Shown here one piece after another: positions 19,109 to 26,304 of a stretch of DNA of 36,272 nt. Each line of letters begins with the position of its first letter. Position 1 is the first letter of the stretch. The translations under genes were made by a program, and so were the position numbers. This stretch comes from a virus, in the IMG/VR virus record IMGVR_UViG_3300021959_000162, positions 1 to 36,272 of that record, one strand, 5' to 3'. Below the pieces are notes generated by a model. It worked only from the letters and a program-made list of their open reading frames with translations, was not told the origin of the DNA and did not search any database.

Positions 19109-20860
19109 ATGGCGCTAACACGCATAACATCAACAGTTTTAGGGTCAAATGCGGTTACTACCGATAAAATGGCTAATGGATCTTTAACAGCACGCTTATA
19201 CGGAATAGCATCTATTCCTGCAAGTGCTTTAGATGCTACGGCCAGTGCAACAAGTTTAGTTGCAAATATAAATACAGTATCTGCTAATGTAACAGCCCTT
19301 GAAGCAAGACGAAATGCTAATCAAGCAGGTGCTGTATCTACTATAACTACTGCAGACCTTACTGCTGATAGAGCATTAATTAGTACTGGAGGCAAGGTAG
19401 CAGTAAGTGCTGTTAGTACTACTGTTTTAGAATATTTAGGTGGTACAACAGGTACTATACAAACTCAATTTGATTCAGTAAGCTCAAATGGTGCTGATAT
19501 TGTAGCAAACGTTACTTCTGTTGAAGCTAGAAGAGTAGCTAATATTGCTGGAGCAATATCTACAGTAGTTACTTCTGATTTAACAGCTTCAAGAGCTCTT
19601 GTATCTGATGGTAGTGGTAAAATAGCTGCATTAGCTTCTGTTACATCTACTGAATTAGGATATGTAGATGCTACCTCATCTATACAAACCCAACTTACTG
19701 CTGGTGTTACTAATACTAACTCTGTTAAAGCAAATGTAGATGCAGCCGAAGCTAATATAGCAGGTATAATAGCAGGTACTAAAAACTTTACTGGTCAAGT
19801 TACTATGGGTGATGACTTAGTAATTCAAGGTAATTTAGTTGTAAATGGTGATACTACTACTTCTAATACTATTAATGCCGTTATACAAGACAGATTTCTT
19901 ATGCTTGCTAACTCTGTTACCGGCACACCTAGTGCTGATGTAGGTATCTTTATGAATAGAGGAACTTCTGGTAATGCAGCTATTTATTATGATGAGTCTA
20001 CTAAATCATTTACCTTATCAGAAACCAGAGATCCTGATAGTAATGTTGTTATTAGTCCTACAGGTGCAGCTAATCTTATTACGGGTCAAATCACTGCTAC
20101 TTCTGTAAAATATAATGGCGCAGATTTGAATACAGCTATCACAGACAATCGTTCTGGTGCCGTATCTACTGTATATAAAGATGATCTTACTGCTTCCAGA
20201 GCTATAGTATCTGATGGAAGCGGTAAAATTGCTGTCTCAGACGTTACTTCAACAGAACTTGGTTATTTAGATGGCGTATCTTCCAGTGTCCAGACACAGC
20301 TTACTGCAGGAGTGACAGAGACTACAGCCCTTGAAGCAAGACGTGTGGCGAATATAGCAGGCGCAGTATCTACTATTACTACAGGTAACTTAACAGCTTC
20401 AAGAGCTCTTGTATCTGATGCCAGTGGTAAAGTAGCTGCATTAGCCTCAGTTACTTCTACTGAACTTGGATATTTAGATGCTACCAGTTCTATTCAGACA
20501 CAATTAGATTCTAAAGGAGGTACTGCAGATTTTCAATCTAATGACTTTATAACTTATACTCAGTTAAATGCTAATATTAATGTAGTATCTGGTAATGTTG
20601 CATTAGGTCTTAAACAACTTATAAACGTTTCGCCAAGCGCTGATGGTGAGGGTGCAGGTAATAATAATTTCTTTGTAGCTACTCCTGCTGGAGGTAATCC
20701 TACAGCTATTGATAATGTAACAGTTACTATAAACGGTGTTACACAAATTAAAACAAATGATTACTTATATGATAAGAACACAGGTAAGGTAACCTTTAAA
20801 GAGGCGTCTATACCGTCAGGTCTGACTGTTCAGATTGTAAGTCTTAATCCGCCAACCTAA
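19109..20860 (+). CDS. Repeat-containing tail fibre / structural protein
   Basis: This 583-residue Ala/Ser/Thr-rich protein has four copies of a roughly 47-residue repeat, at about residues 75-121, 149-196, 350-398 and 419-466. The core is 'LTASRALVSDGSGKIA' followed by 'SVTSTELGYLDATSSIQTQL'. Between copies 2 and 3 is a distinct domain (about 222-340: 'GTKNFTGQVTMGDDLVIQGNLVVNGDTTT', then 'IFMNRGTSGNAAIYYDESTKSFTLS'), a beta fold seen in many marine phage fibres. The C-terminal 80 residues form a short beta domain ('NVTVTINGVTQIKTNDYLYDKNTGKVTF'). AAGGAG precedes the ATG. The stop overlaps the start of the second radical SAM gene (TAATG). Confidence 0.8.
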   Translation: MALTRITSTVLGSNAVTTDKMANGSLTARLYGIASIPASALDATASATSLVANINTVSANVTALEARRNANQAGAVSTITTADLTADRALISTGGKVAVSAVSTTVLEYLGGTTGTIQTQFDSVSSNGADIVANVTSVEARRVANIAGAISTVVTSDLTASRALVSDGSGKIAALASVTSTELGYVDATSSIQTQLTAGVTNTNSVKANVDAAEANIAGIIAGTKNFTGQVTMGDDLVIQGNLVVNGDTTTSNTINAVIQDRFLMLANSVTGTPSADVGIFMNRGTSGNAAIYYDESTKSFTLSETRDPDSNVVISPTGAANLITGQITATSVKYNGADLNTAITDNRSGAVSTVYKDDLTASRAIVSDGSGKIAVSDVTSTELGYLDGVSSSVQTQLTAGVTETTALEARRVANIAGAVSTITTGNLTASRALVSDASGKVAALASVTSTELGYLDATSSIQTQLDSKGGTADFQSNDFITYTQLNANINVVSGNVALGLKQLINVSPSADGEGAGNNNFFVATPAGGNPTAIDNVTVTINGVTQIKTNDYLYDKNTGKVTFKEASIPSGLTVQIVSLNPPT

Positions 20861-21861
20861 TGAAAAAGTATAGACAACTTACAACAGAATTAACTTTTAG
20901 ATGTAATGCCAAGTGTCCTGCTTGTCATAGAGTTAAACCTCTTCGTATTAATTTAAATGATAAAAAATATACTATAACATTAGATAAATTTAAACAACTA
21001 TTTTACCCAGAATTACTTAAAAATTTAGAATGGTTAGTTATTAATGGTAATTTTGGTGACTCTGTAATGAATAAACAGTTTCGTGAAATTATATCATATG
21101 TTAAAGAGCATGATACTCGTATATTAATTCATACTAATGGCGGTATTCATGGACATGATTACTGGACAGATGTAGGAAATATATTAACAAATCGTGATAT
21201 TATTAATTTTGATATGGATGGTTTAGCAGATACACATTCTAAATATAGGATTAATACTAAATTTGAAGATGTATTTAGTAATGCTTGTTCAGTGATTAAA
21301 GCAAATACTGCACAAGTGCATTGGAAGTATATAGTATTTGAGCACAATAAACACCAAGTAGAAGAAGCTCGACAAATGGCTTTAGATTATAACTTTCATA
21401 CCTTTTCTACTGTTAAAACTTCAAGAGATGTATTTGCGCCTAAGAGTGGTAAATTTATACATTCTAAAAAGAATAAAGAAAATATGGATAAAGCTGAACG
21501 AGTTATTAAATGTGTGTGGGATAACTGGGGTAAGTGGTATGTGTCTCCAGAGGGATTAGTATTTAGATGTTGTTGGACAGGGGGGCATTATTATGATGAA
21601 AATCAATCTCGTTTTTACTATCCTCCTAAATTTGAAAATTTATTTAATGGATTACACGTTCCTTTGGAAAAGATTCTAAGTTATGATTATTGGACTAAGT
21701 TACAGAATTATTTAAAAGGGTATGATAGATCATTTAGCTTATGTAAGTCTCAGTGCGGTAAAATTGTATCATCAATAGAAAAAACAGAAGAAAATCTTAC
21801 TACAGGCAAGAAAGTTTTATTTGATTCACATAGTCAAAATGCCCAAGTAAGAGAAGCCTAA
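20860..21861 (+). CDS. Radical SAM protein with C-terminal SPASM-like cysteines
   Basis: CNAKCPAC (Cys15, 19, 22) is the radical SAM C-x3-C-x2-C motif, very near the N-terminus. The glycine-rich strand reads NGNFGD (62-67) in place of GGEP. At the C-terminus Cys218, Cys237/238 ('GLVFRCCWTGG'), Cys295 and Cys299 ('SLCKSQCG') resemble a SPASM/twitch auxiliary Fe-S domain, as in enzymes that modify peptides or proteins. The 333-residue length fits. It starts within the fibre stop (TAATG) with no clear ribosome-binding site, so translation is probably coupled to the fibre gene. The substrate is unknown. It differs in architecture from the first radical SAM protein in this window, whose auxiliary domain is N-terminal. 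Confidence 0.85.
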   Translation: MKKYRQLTTELTFRCNAKCPACHRVKPLRINLNDKKYTITLDKFKQLFYPELLKNLEWLVINGNFGDSVMNKQFREIISYVKEHDTRILIHTNGGIHGHDYWTDVGNILTNRDIINFDMDGLADTHSKYRINTKFEDVFSNACSVIKANTAQVHWKYIVFEHNKHQVEEARQMALDYNFHTFSTVKTSRDVFAPKSGKFIHSKKNKENMDKAERVIKCVWDNWGKWYVSPEGLVFRCCWTGGHYYDENQSRFYYPPKFENLFNGLHVPLEKILSYDYWTKLQNYLKGYDRSFSLCKSQCGKIVSSIEKTEENLTTGKKVLFDSHSQNAQVREA

Positions 21862-21871
21862 CTTTAAAAAT

Positions 21872-21900
21872 TTGCCATAACCATAAATTTAAAGTATTCT
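21872..21900 (+). promoter_or_regulatory. Candidate sigma70-type promoter
   Basis: TTGCCA (21872-21877) and TATTCT (21895-21900) are separated by exactly 17 nt, in the 71-nt gap before the small structural genes. It would drive the 21933 gene and those after it. Support is motif match and position only. Confidence 0.45.
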
Positions 21901-21932
21901 ACATATAAGAATTAATTTGTAAAGGATAAGCT

Positions 21933-22301
21933 ATGAACAAAGACGGACATACTGATGTTGCATCATCTAAACGTATGATGCAAACTATTATTGAAGATGC
22001 TAAAGATATACTTAATGCTCTTCCTTCAGATGAAGAAGCTGCATTACCTACTTGGTGGACAAACAAGTTAGCTGTATCTTCTGCTTATATTAATTCTGCT
22101 AGAGATTATTTAGTTTATGGTTCTGATACTGGTGATACTCCTGTAACATCAACTTGTGATGATTGTGATATGGAAGATTGCCAATGTGACGAAATAGAAG
22201 AAGTTATAGAAGATATAATGGATGAGTTTCAAGAAGTGACTGAAGTATTAGATGATGATATGATGCCTCCTTCTTACAGATATATAACTAATGCCTCTTA
22301 A
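21933..22301 (+). CDS. Acidic protein with Cys cluster, unknown function
   Basis: This 122-residue protein starts with 'GHTDVASSKRMMQTIIEDAKDIL' and 'LPTWWTNKLAVSSAYINSARDYL', a helical pattern I associate with small uncharacterised proteins of T4-like marine phages. A cysteine cluster C-x2-C-x4-C-x-C (Cys75, 78, 83, 85) follows, and then an acidic helix rich in Glu/Asp/Val. The cysteines could bind a metal. It is the first gene after a candidate promoter, with AAAGGA eight nucleotides before the ATG. Its 3' end overlaps the Lys-rich gene that follows by 11 nt. The function is unknown; a structural or internal virion role is possible from its location. Confidence 0.75.
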   Translation: MNKDGHTDVASSKRMMQTIIEDAKDILNALPSDEEAALPTWWTNKLAVSSAYINSARDYLVYGSDTGDTPVTSTCDDCDMEDCQCDEIEEVIEDIMDEFQEVTEVLDDDMMPPSYRYITNAS

Positions 22302-22485
22302 ACGAGGTAAGTCTAAAAAGACTATCTCAAAAAATGTAAAAGAGCTAATGAAAAAACCCTCAAAGGCTCGATCTAAAGGTATAAACACTTTAGCGAAAAA
22401 ATTGGGTGTAACTAAGAAAGAGGCTCAAAGACGTCAGGCAGTAGCAATAGCTCTAAGTGCGTCAGGCAAGTCTCGAAAAAAATAA
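22291..22485 (+). CDS. Small Lys/Arg-rich protein
   Basis: This 64-residue protein is very basic: it opens 'MPLKRGKSKKTISKN' and ends 'ASGKSRKK', with 'LAKKLGVTKKEAQRRQAVAIALSASG' in the middle, probably one or two helices. Such small basic proteins may bind nucleic acid or balance an acidic partner. The gene directly upstream encodes an acidic protein and is overlapped by 11 nt. A hairpin that looks like an intrinsic terminator follows the stop. No family recognised. Confidence 0.75.
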   Translation: MPLKRGKSKKTISKNVKELMKKPSKARSKGINTLAKKLGVTKKEAQRRQAVAIALSASGKSRKK

Positions 22486-22488
22486 TTT

Positions 22489-22514
22489 ATGTAGCAAATA
22501 GCTACATTTTCTTT
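22489..22514 (+). terminator. Candidate intrinsic terminator
   Basis: ATGTAGC (22489-22495), loop AAATA, then GCTACAT (22501-22507) forms a perfect 7-bp stem followed by TTTCTTT. It lies right after the Lys-rich gene and just before the ribosome-binding site of the next gene. The short, AT-leaning stem may terminate only partially, or may act on mRNA ends. Confidence 0.5.
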
Positions 22515-22528
22515 AAAGGAGAAACATT

Positions 22529-23155
22529 ATGGGAACTACTTATAGCGTTGGAGGTCCATTCTCTACATATAGCACAATCGCAGATATCGACTCAGGAGCA
22601 TTTGCCGCTGGCGGAAATACTCTTGAAATTTATCCAGGTACTCACACCTGGCCTTCTACTGCCAAAGAAATGAAAAATATGACTATCGTTGGCATTGGTG
22701 GAAAAAATGCTTGTATCATTTCAGGCTCTATTAATCTTAGCTCAGCTTCTAGTGGTGAGAACTACATTTCTGGTCTTACTATTAATGGTACAGCCTCTGT
22801 ACCTGCAATTGACGTACAGACACCTACTACTCGTTGTGGTATGCATGTAAGTGACTGTGTACTTACTACTAGCTCTTTAGCTATACAAAACCACACACCT
22901 ATTTCAGTTGTATCTGGCACTGATGGTCCTGCTACTACTATTAGGAATATTTGGTCTAGCTGTACTGCTGGTCTTGCCTGTAACTCAAATGTAACAGCTG
23001 TCAGCTCTACAATGGCAGGAGCATGGAATAATCCACCTGTTGACAATCAATCAGGTCAAGCTGCTGGTCTTATTGGTGTTGCTGACTTGTTGTATGCTGC
23101 TGCTAACTCAGGTAACATGACTGAAACAGTGACTGCAAGAACTATTGTCAGCTAA
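22529..23155 (+). CDS. Beta-helix-like structural protein
   Basis: This is a 208-residue Ser/Thr/Gly/Asn-rich protein. It starts 'GTTYSVGGPFSTYSTIADI' and continues with rung-like beta segments: 'NTLEIYPGTHTW', 'MKNMTIVGIGGKNACIISGSINL', 'SGLTINGTASVPAIDV', 'GMHVSDCVLTTSSLAIQN' and 'TIRNIWSSCTAGLACN'. This pattern is typical of right-handed parallel beta-helices (pectate-lyase-like fold). No catalytic residues are evident. The ribosome-binding site AAAGGAG is strong, and codons use C in the third position more often than neighbours (atc, gac, gcc, tac, ggc). Both suggest high expression, as for a virion protein. It could be a head decoration or fibre protein; which one cannot be told. Confidence 0.7.
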   Translation: MGTTYSVGGPFSTYSTIADIDSGAFAAGGNTLEIYPGTHTWPSTAKEMKNMTIVGIGGKNACIISGSINLSSASSGENYISGLTINGTASVPAIDVQTPTTRCGMHVSDCVLTTSSLAIQNHTPISVVSGTDGPATTIRNIWSSCTAGLACNSNVTAVSSTMAGAWNNPPVDNQSGQAAGLIGVADLLYAAANSGNMTETVTARTIVS

Positions 23156-23195
23156 TAGCTAATAATTAAAAAAATTTTATAAAGGAGAACGAATC

Positions 23196-23498
23196 ATGGG
23201 AATGATCAAAAAAGAGGTAACTGGTAATGCTAATGCATTGAAATATGTAAAAGCTGCTACTGGTGTCCAAGCTGGTGCTGATGGCGGAACTATCGTTAAA
23301 GGCACTAAAAAAGGTCTTGGTAAAGCCGCCGATCCTTATGCACCTATTAATTCAGCAATACCTGTTGAGTATAATCTTTCAAGACAGTTTATGGCTGAAG
23401 GTACAAAAATGCAAGAAAATGCAAATACTACTGGCGGACACAATGCAAAAGTACCTACTGGCGTATATAGTATTGCTAAAGGCCGGAGTAAGTTTTAA
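23196..23498 (+). CDS. Small protein, unknown function
   Basis: This 100-residue protein is Gly/Lys/Ala-rich ('GNANALKYVKAATGVQAGADGG', then 'KGTKKGLGKAADPYAPINSAIP') with a basic C-terminus ending 'GVYSIAKGRSKF'. No signal peptide, membrane segment or known motif is visible. A strong AAAGGAG precedes the ATG, and the next gene starts two nucleotides after its stop, so the two are probably made together. Its place among late genes suggests a small virion protein, but that is inference. Confidence 0.7.
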   Translation: MGMIKKEVTGNANALKYVKAATGVQAGADGGTIVKGTKKGLGKAADPYAPINSAIPVEYNLSRQFMAEGTKMQENANTTGGHNAKVPTGVYSIAKGRSKF

Positions 23499-23500
23499 TA

Positions 23501-23713
23501 ATGGCTAAATCACTTTCCGGTGTCGAAAATAGAGCAGGAAAAGCTGTAACGATTGGTGACAATCGTTATGGTCTTCGTGAAGTTTACGATGCTGAAGAGA
23601 TGCAAAAAACTTTAGCGTACTATAAAGCGGGCGGTCAACTTACTGTTAAAGAGGTAAAGAATCCTCTTACTCAAACAGTAAAGACAGTTAAACTAAATGC
23701 CAATCGTACCTGA
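23501..23713 (+). CDS. Small protein, unknown function
   Basis: This 70-residue protein ('GVENRAGKAVTIGDNRYGLREVYDAEEMQKTLAYYKAGGQLTV') looks alpha/beta, with a basic C-terminus. No family recognised. Its ATG follows the upstream stop by two nucleotides, and its last codons overlap the start of a 36-residue Lys-rich reading frame by 17 nt. Confidence 0.65.
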   Translation: MAKSLSGVENRAGKAVTIGDNRYGLREVYDAEEMQKTLAYYKAGGQLTVKEVKNPLTQTVKTVKLNANRT

Positions 23714-23807
23714 AGTTTTTCAAAGGTCTAAGGTAAAATACACTAAACCAAAAAAACGTAAGAGTGTTAAGTCTAAAAAGAAAAAAATTAATCGGCGTAA
23801 AAAATAA
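23697..23807 (+). CDS. 36-residue Lys/Arg-rich protein at the convergent junction
   Basis: ATG at 23697 lies inside the end of the 70-residue gene. It opens a frame of 36 codons, of which about half encode Lys or Arg ('KPKKRKSVKSKKKK', ending 'NRRKK'), with stop TAA at 23805-23807. It overlaps the stop of the leftward gene by 20 nt. An A-rich sequence gives many Lys codons by chance, so this could be spurious. The coupled start, and a similar 64-residue basic protein 1.2 kb upstream, argue for a real gene. It may bind nucleic acid or be packaged with DNA. Confidence 0.45.
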   Translation: MPIVPEVFQRSKVKYTKPKKRKSVKSKKKKINRRKK

Positions 23808-24531
23808 CTCCGTGATGTTTACTAACTTTTATACTTTGCACTAAAGCTCTTAACCAAGTTTTTTCATAAGGCGCACATATAAACATGTGCGCCTTACACG
23901 TTTCCATGATCTTACTCATCATATTTTTATTATCTACATCACAAGATATAAATACTAAATCATCTTCTAATAAATAGCTATAATCATAATCATAACCGTC
24001 ACAAGTTACTATATGTATATGGTCTTTTGCAGGAGACTTAGTGACTATTTCTCTTCCTACTGAAGCTCTTTTTTCATCTATTTCTATACCTACTTGTTGT
24101 ATATGTTTATACTTTTTCTGTATATCAAACATAGAATATGGATACATTCCTGAGCCTACTAATACTAAGTTTTTACATGTTTTAAATAATGAGGTTCTTT
24201 TTTTATCTAATAAAGTTTTATATATCCAAGCATTTGTTTCTGCTCTACGATATGCTAATAAGGCTCTATGCTTACTTACACTACTTGGATTTGCCCATCC
24301 AGTCATTACAGTATTAATTGTTTCTTCATCTGTATTATAAGTTTTATCTCTAAATATAAAACTTGTGTTACCTGATGCAATAGCTTGTTTTCTAGCTATT
24401 AGAAAATTAGCTATTTTTCTCTCTAACTCTTTTTTAGCGTCTTCTGTTAGTAGTCTGAGGTTAACCATTTCACTCTTAGCTACCAAGTCTTTCCAAGCAA
24501 TTTCTTGTTTTTTTATATCTTCAAAATTCAT
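23788..24531 (-). CDS. Nicotianamine-synthase-like SAM-binding protein
   Basis: This 247-residue protein has a helical N-terminal domain and a Rossmann-type SAM-binding core. 'NLVLVGSGMYPYSM' matches the Gly-rich loop of nicotianamine synthases (VGSGPLPLT type), 'QVGIEIDEKRASVGREIV' the acidic end of strand 2, and 'IVTCDGYDYDY' then 'DLVFISCDVDNKNMMSKIM' the later strands. That family joins aminocarboxypropyl groups from SAM into metal-binding amino acids; an ordinary methyltransferase is the alternative. I chose ATG 24531, which overlaps the upstream stop by 11 nt. An upstream ATG at 24582 would add 17 residues inside the glycosyltransferase gene. It is the last gene of the leftward block and overlaps a convergent small gene. 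A strong hairpin lies inside its 3' end. Confidence 0.6.
   Translation of the reverse strand: MNFEDIKKQEIAWKDLVAKSEMVNLRLLTEDAKKELERKIANFLIARKQAIASGNTSFIFRDKTYNTDEETINTVMTGWANPSSVSKHRALLAYRRAETNAWIYKTLLDKKRTSLFKTCKNLVLVGSGMYPYSMFDIQKKYKHIQQVGIEIDEKRASVGREIVTKSPAKDHIHIVTCDGYDYDYSYLLEDDLVFISCDVDNKNMMSKIMETCKAHMFICAPYEKTWLRALVQSIKVSKHHGVIFYAD
23867..23896. repeat. Perfect 12-bp inverted repeat near the convergent junction
   Basis: TAAGGCGCACAT (23867-23878), a 6-nt loop, then ATGTGCGCCTTA (23885-23896). The stem is much richer in GC than its surroundings. It lies inside the 3' end of the leftward nicotianamine-synthase-like gene, 60 nt beyond the last rightward stop. It lacks a clear U-run on either strand. 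It could still slow or end rightward transcription, or protect mRNA ends. Confidence 0.55.
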
Positions 24532-25642
24532 TATATATATCCGATAATATTTGGGCGCTATTAGATGTACCTTGTATATCATATTTAAAACGTTGTGGCT
24601 TATATCCGCCCACTACTTCATCTAATACTGTCTTAATAGTACCAAATTCAGGCATAGTAAGTACTTTATAGTAGTCATAAGGCTCAAACGTAAAAGCTCT
24701 TACAAATTGTTCCATTTTCCTTCCACTCTGTCTTGGTACCACTATAGAGGGTATCTGACTTTTTAGTATTTCTACTGTTGCATTATATCCCCCATAAGTT
24801 ACATACCCAGCACAATCTATTAACTTATTACGTAGTTCTGGTACATATTCTACAAGATATATATTTTTATTTTTTCTACCGCCAATAGAATTATATTTAT
24901 TAGCTATAGGCATAATAAATTTATGATTAGGATATAGATGTGCTATCTCTGCAATTTTTTTAAATATTATTACTGCTTCATCTTTGTTAAGACCAGTACT
25001 AATATAAATATTATTATTTTTTTGTTTATGTAAAGGTTGAGATTCATCACATACATAACCTGTATATTTAAGCATATGTTTAATATCATTTATAATTTGT
25101 ACAGAGTTAGACTGTCTAGTTCTATCACTAATAAGTGGTAGTATATCTTTATCCCCATGAACTAATATACAATCTGCATAATATTTACATACTATATTTT
25201 GAGTGTATAATACCCAATCTTGTAATTGGGTACTATGCGGCTCATCCCATGGGAAATCTCTAACAGATATAACAATTTTTATACCTCTTTTTTTACATTC
25301 TTCAAGGTATCTAAAGTATTCATGTGCAAATTGTTGTCTACAAAAAGGAAAACCTTCACATACTAATACTTTAACTTTATATTTTTCTATAGTTTTTATA
25401 AATTGATTGATACGAAAATTTATGATAGTAGCCTGTTGTATAAATTGAAATACTTTATTTATATCAGGTATTTTATAATTACCAAGAAAAGCTGTATGAG
25501 GTACTTTATACTCTAAAGGGGGTTGAAATAGCTGATCCATAATAATTACATCATGATATTCGGCTGTTTTCTCTGCTATAAATTTAATTCTTTGGGAGTG
25601 CCCTAATCCTCTATAATATTGAGTTAAAAATCCTACGGACAT
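24521..25642 (-). CDS. MurG/GT28-like glycosyltransferase
   Basis: This 373-residue protein has the layout of a GT-B glycosyltransferase. The N-terminal 'MSVGFLTQYYRGLGHSQRIK' holds a Gly-rich loop near residues 11-16. The C-terminal half has 'NNIYISTGLNKDEAVIIFKKI', 'NIYLVEYVPELRNKLIDCAGYVTYGGYNATVEIL' (about 265-295) and 'IPSIVVPR', then Glu-Gln ('MEQFVRA'). These are the sugar-nucleotide-binding elements of MurG and related enzymes. The acceptor and donor are unknown. The ATG overlaps the ThyX stop as TAATG. It belongs to the leftward run ending with the nicotianamine-synthase-like gene. Confidence 0.75.
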   Translation of the reverse strand: MSVGFLTQYYRGLGHSQRIKFIAEKTAEYHDVIIMDQLFQPPLEYKVPHTAFLGNYKIPDINKVFQFIQQATIINFRINQFIKTIEKYKVKVLVCEGFPFCRQQFAHEYFRYLEECKKRGIKIVISVRDFPWDEPHSTQLQDWVLYTQNIVCKYYADCILVHGDKDILPLISDRTRQSNSVQIINDIKHMLKYTGYVCDESQPLHKQKNNNIYISTGLNKDEAVIIFKKIAEIAHLYPNHKFIMPIANKYNSIGGRKNKNIYLVEYVPELRNKLIDCAGYVTYGGYNATVEILKSQIPSIVVPRQSGRKMEQFVRAFTFEPYDYYKVLTMPEFGTIKTVLDEVVGGYKPQRFKYDIQGTSNSAQILSDIYNEF

Positions 25643-26304
25643 TACAGATCCTTAGCTAAGGGAAATACCTCTGCTATAGCTTGTCCACATGCTTGTGCTA
25701 ATTCCATATGTTCTTTTTGTGTACCATTAGCACTTCTTAATTCAATATAATGAACCCAAGAGCGTAGAGTACCATTTACGTATAGTCTGGATAAAGTTAA
25801 ACCTTCTGGTAATACTTTTCTTGCCTGCTCTTTAGCAATACCATTTTCTATAGCCCAATCATATGCTCTTTCTACTTCTTGCATTACAGCACGCTGTTTT
25901 ACGTTCCACATATTTTGAAGTTCTTCATCATTAGTTTCGATTGAATTTTGACGATTCTTTGTATCTTGTAATCTAGCTTCTGATGTTTCAAAATAATCAG
26001 CGCCCATATCCGCAGGATCAGCGTATCGTTGTGAAAATTCTTGAAAAGAGAATGAGCGATGTCTCAAAAGCTGTCGTGCAATATCTCTTGTAGTTTCAAT
26101 TTCCATTGTAGCTGATACCATTTCAAGAGGAGACCAATGTTTATGTTTGATTAGATACTTAATTAATTTTTCGGTTGTTTCACTATTCATTTGATTTGTA
26201 GGATTTGATACTCTTGCGCAGTATGCTACAAAATCTTGCAAATTATCTATACCTATAAAGGTTCCAGGCATAACTTGTGTATACCCCATTAGTTTAGCTT
26301 TCAC
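25642..26304 (-). CDS. thyX: Flavin-dependent thymidylate synthase ThyX
   Basis: ThyX makes dTMP from dUMP using FAD and methylene-tetrahydrofolate. The diagnostic motif RHR-x2-S-x4-S-x-R is complete at residues 81-93 (RHRSFSFQEFSQR). It is preceded by 'HWSPLEMVSATMEIETTRDIARQLL' and followed by the C-terminal 'TLRSWVHYIELRSANGTQKEHMELAQACGQAIAEVFP', both family-typical. The 220-residue length is normal. It overlaps the dUTPase-like gene by 11 nt and the glycosyltransferase by one base. Next to an exonuclease, it would supply thymidine nucleotides for phage replication. Confidence 0.95.
   Translation of the reverse strand: MKAKLMGYTQVMPGTFIGIDNLQDFVAYCARVSNPTNQMNSETTEKLIKYLIKHKHWSPLEMVSATMEIETTRDIARQLLRHRSFSFQEFSQRYADPADMGADYFETSEARLQDTKNRQNSIETNDEELQNMWNVKQRAVMQEVERAYDWAIENGIAKEQARKVLPEGLTLSRLYVNGTLRSWVHYIELRSANGTQKEHMELAQACGQAIAEVFPLAKDL

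Noticed and set aside
23145-23183. TTGTCA upstream of the 23196 gene as a promoter -35
   Set aside because: At 17 nt spacing the -10 would be AAAAAA; the nearest TATAAA is 27 nt away.
23263-23508. Frame of 81 codons overlapping the 100-residue gene on the same strand
   Set aside because: It lies almost wholly inside a gene with a strong AAAGGAG start and has no start signal of its own.
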